Of a stretch of 6,012 bases of DNA, positions 5,742 to 6,012 are shown piece after piece. The position numbers and the translations under genes were made by a program. Below the pieces are notes generated by a model, which did no database searches, was not told where the DNA came from, and saw only the letters and a list, made by a program, of their open reading frames with translations. Every line of letters starts with the position of its first letter. Within the stretch, counting starts at the first letter, position 1. The stretch is taken from assembly GCA_031271365.1 (NCBI GenBank), contig JAISVV010000090.1:1-6012 (forward strand). Reading direction: 5' to 3'. This stretch comes from Elusimicrobiota bacterium. Lineage in GTDB: Bacteria; Elusimicrobiota; Elusimicrobia; Elusimicrobiales; Elusimicrobiaceae.

Positions 5742-5888
5742 AAAATACCGCTCAAAACACACGTATACATCGCCAAGTATTATGTTTTGACGCCGCAAAC
5801 AGCAGGCCCGCAATGACGACGAGGGACAAGGCGCGGCAATGAGCAATGAAAAAAGATTTACGCCGGCGCGGTATTTGCGCGGTATTTT
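5742..5888. mobile_element. MITE-like element, 147 bp, flanked by TA
   Basis: The ends are AAAATACCGCTCAAA (5742-5756) and TTTGCGCGGTATTTT (5874-5888), inverted repeats that pair with a single mismatch. TA lies directly outside both ends (5740-5741 and 5889-5890), and the match extends further to TTAA on each side. It holds no credible ORF, so it would be non-autonomous. TA duplication is typical of IS630/Tc1-mariner-type transposition. Inside are TCAAAACA/TGTTTTGA inverted repeats (5752-5759, 5783-5790), a tandem GCAATGA pair (5836-5849) and a tandem GCGCGGTATTT pair (5866-5887). It lies between two fragments of one putative gene. Confidence 0.55.
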
Positions 5889-6012
5889 TAAATACTAAGC
5901 AGCTTAAAGCCCAGGTTCAGGCTCCAGTCTCCGCCGGATACATTGCCGCCCAGCGTGGCGCCGGGTTTTACGTAAAAAAGCAGTTCTTCGTAGAGCCGTG
6001 CGCCAAATTCTA
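5888..6012 (-). pseudogene. Beta-barrel-like protein fragment, upstream part of the interrupted gene
   Basis: The minus strand is open from the window edge to a TAA at 5890-5888 and gives 40 residues: EFGARLYEELLFYV, KPGATLGGNVSGGD, WSLNLGFKLLSI. The alternating pattern and Gly/aromatic content look like outer-membrane barrel strands. The stop codon is built from the TA flanking the right inverted repeat of the 5742-5888 element. If that element and one TA are removed, the frame continues into WLKKPSFSS at 5738, with a TAA codon at the join. The protein does not end in the aromatic residue expected of a barrel C terminus, which supports truncation. Alternatively this is the natural 3' end of a separate gene that continues beyond the window. 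Confidence 0.5.

Noticed and set aside
1..6012. tRNA, rRNA, CRISPR array or classical riboswitch
   Set aside because: I looked in the intergenic stretches and saw no cloverleaf, no regularly spaced direct repeats and no recognisable aptamer core.

Overview
This looks like a bacterial chromosome segment from a Gram-negative-type (outer-membrane) organism. My best guess is a member of Elusimicrobiota, probably gut-associated. The type IV pilin-like protein at the left edge ends in a Cys-containing tail of the kind I associate with the many pilins of that phylum. The window also encodes a FadL/OmpP1-type outer-membrane protein and a type II MurB. The phylum is inferred by eye, not by a search.

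Layout. The 3' part of a pilin-like gene (+, 1-359) converges on an alpha-D-glucose-specific phosphoglucomutase gene, pgm (-, 365-1909). An 83-bp divergent promoter region separates pgm from murB (+, 1993-2892). It carries a perfect TATAAT whose predicted start point falls on the murB ATG, so murB may have a leaderless mRNA. murB is followed after 1 nt by hypA (2894-3316). hypA overlaps an Mrp/MinD-type ATPase gene (3313-3996) through an ATGA junction. HypA and this ATPase both resemble the archaeal (Thermococcales) pair HypA plus 'mmHypB' rather than the usual bacterial HypA plus GTPase HypB. A 142-bp leader region with three potential hairpins precedes a FadL/OmpP1-family gene (4139-5404), which ends at a strong bidirectional terminator (5412-5459).

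The right end (5410-6012) has no intact gene, but it is not empty. On the minus strand it holds two pieces of a beta-barrel-like protein. They are separated by a 147-bp element with nearly perfect terminal inverted repeats and flanking TA dinucleotides (5742-5888), which looks like a MITE. Removing the element plus one TA puts the two pieces in the same frame. The downstream piece also carries a single-base frameshift near 5650. I read this as an outer-membrane protein gene broken by a small mobile element and decaying.

How the genes fit together. Pgm interconverts glucose-1-P and glucose-6-P, which feeds sugar nucleotides and glycan metabolism. MurB makes UDP-MurNAc for peptidoglycan. HypA and the ATPase are predicted to deliver nickel to a [NiFe] hydrogenase whose structural genes lie outside the window. 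The FadL-type porin would import hydrophobic compounds. Linkage of murB to the hydrogenase-maturation pair in one transcription unit is unexpected functionally and may be incidental.
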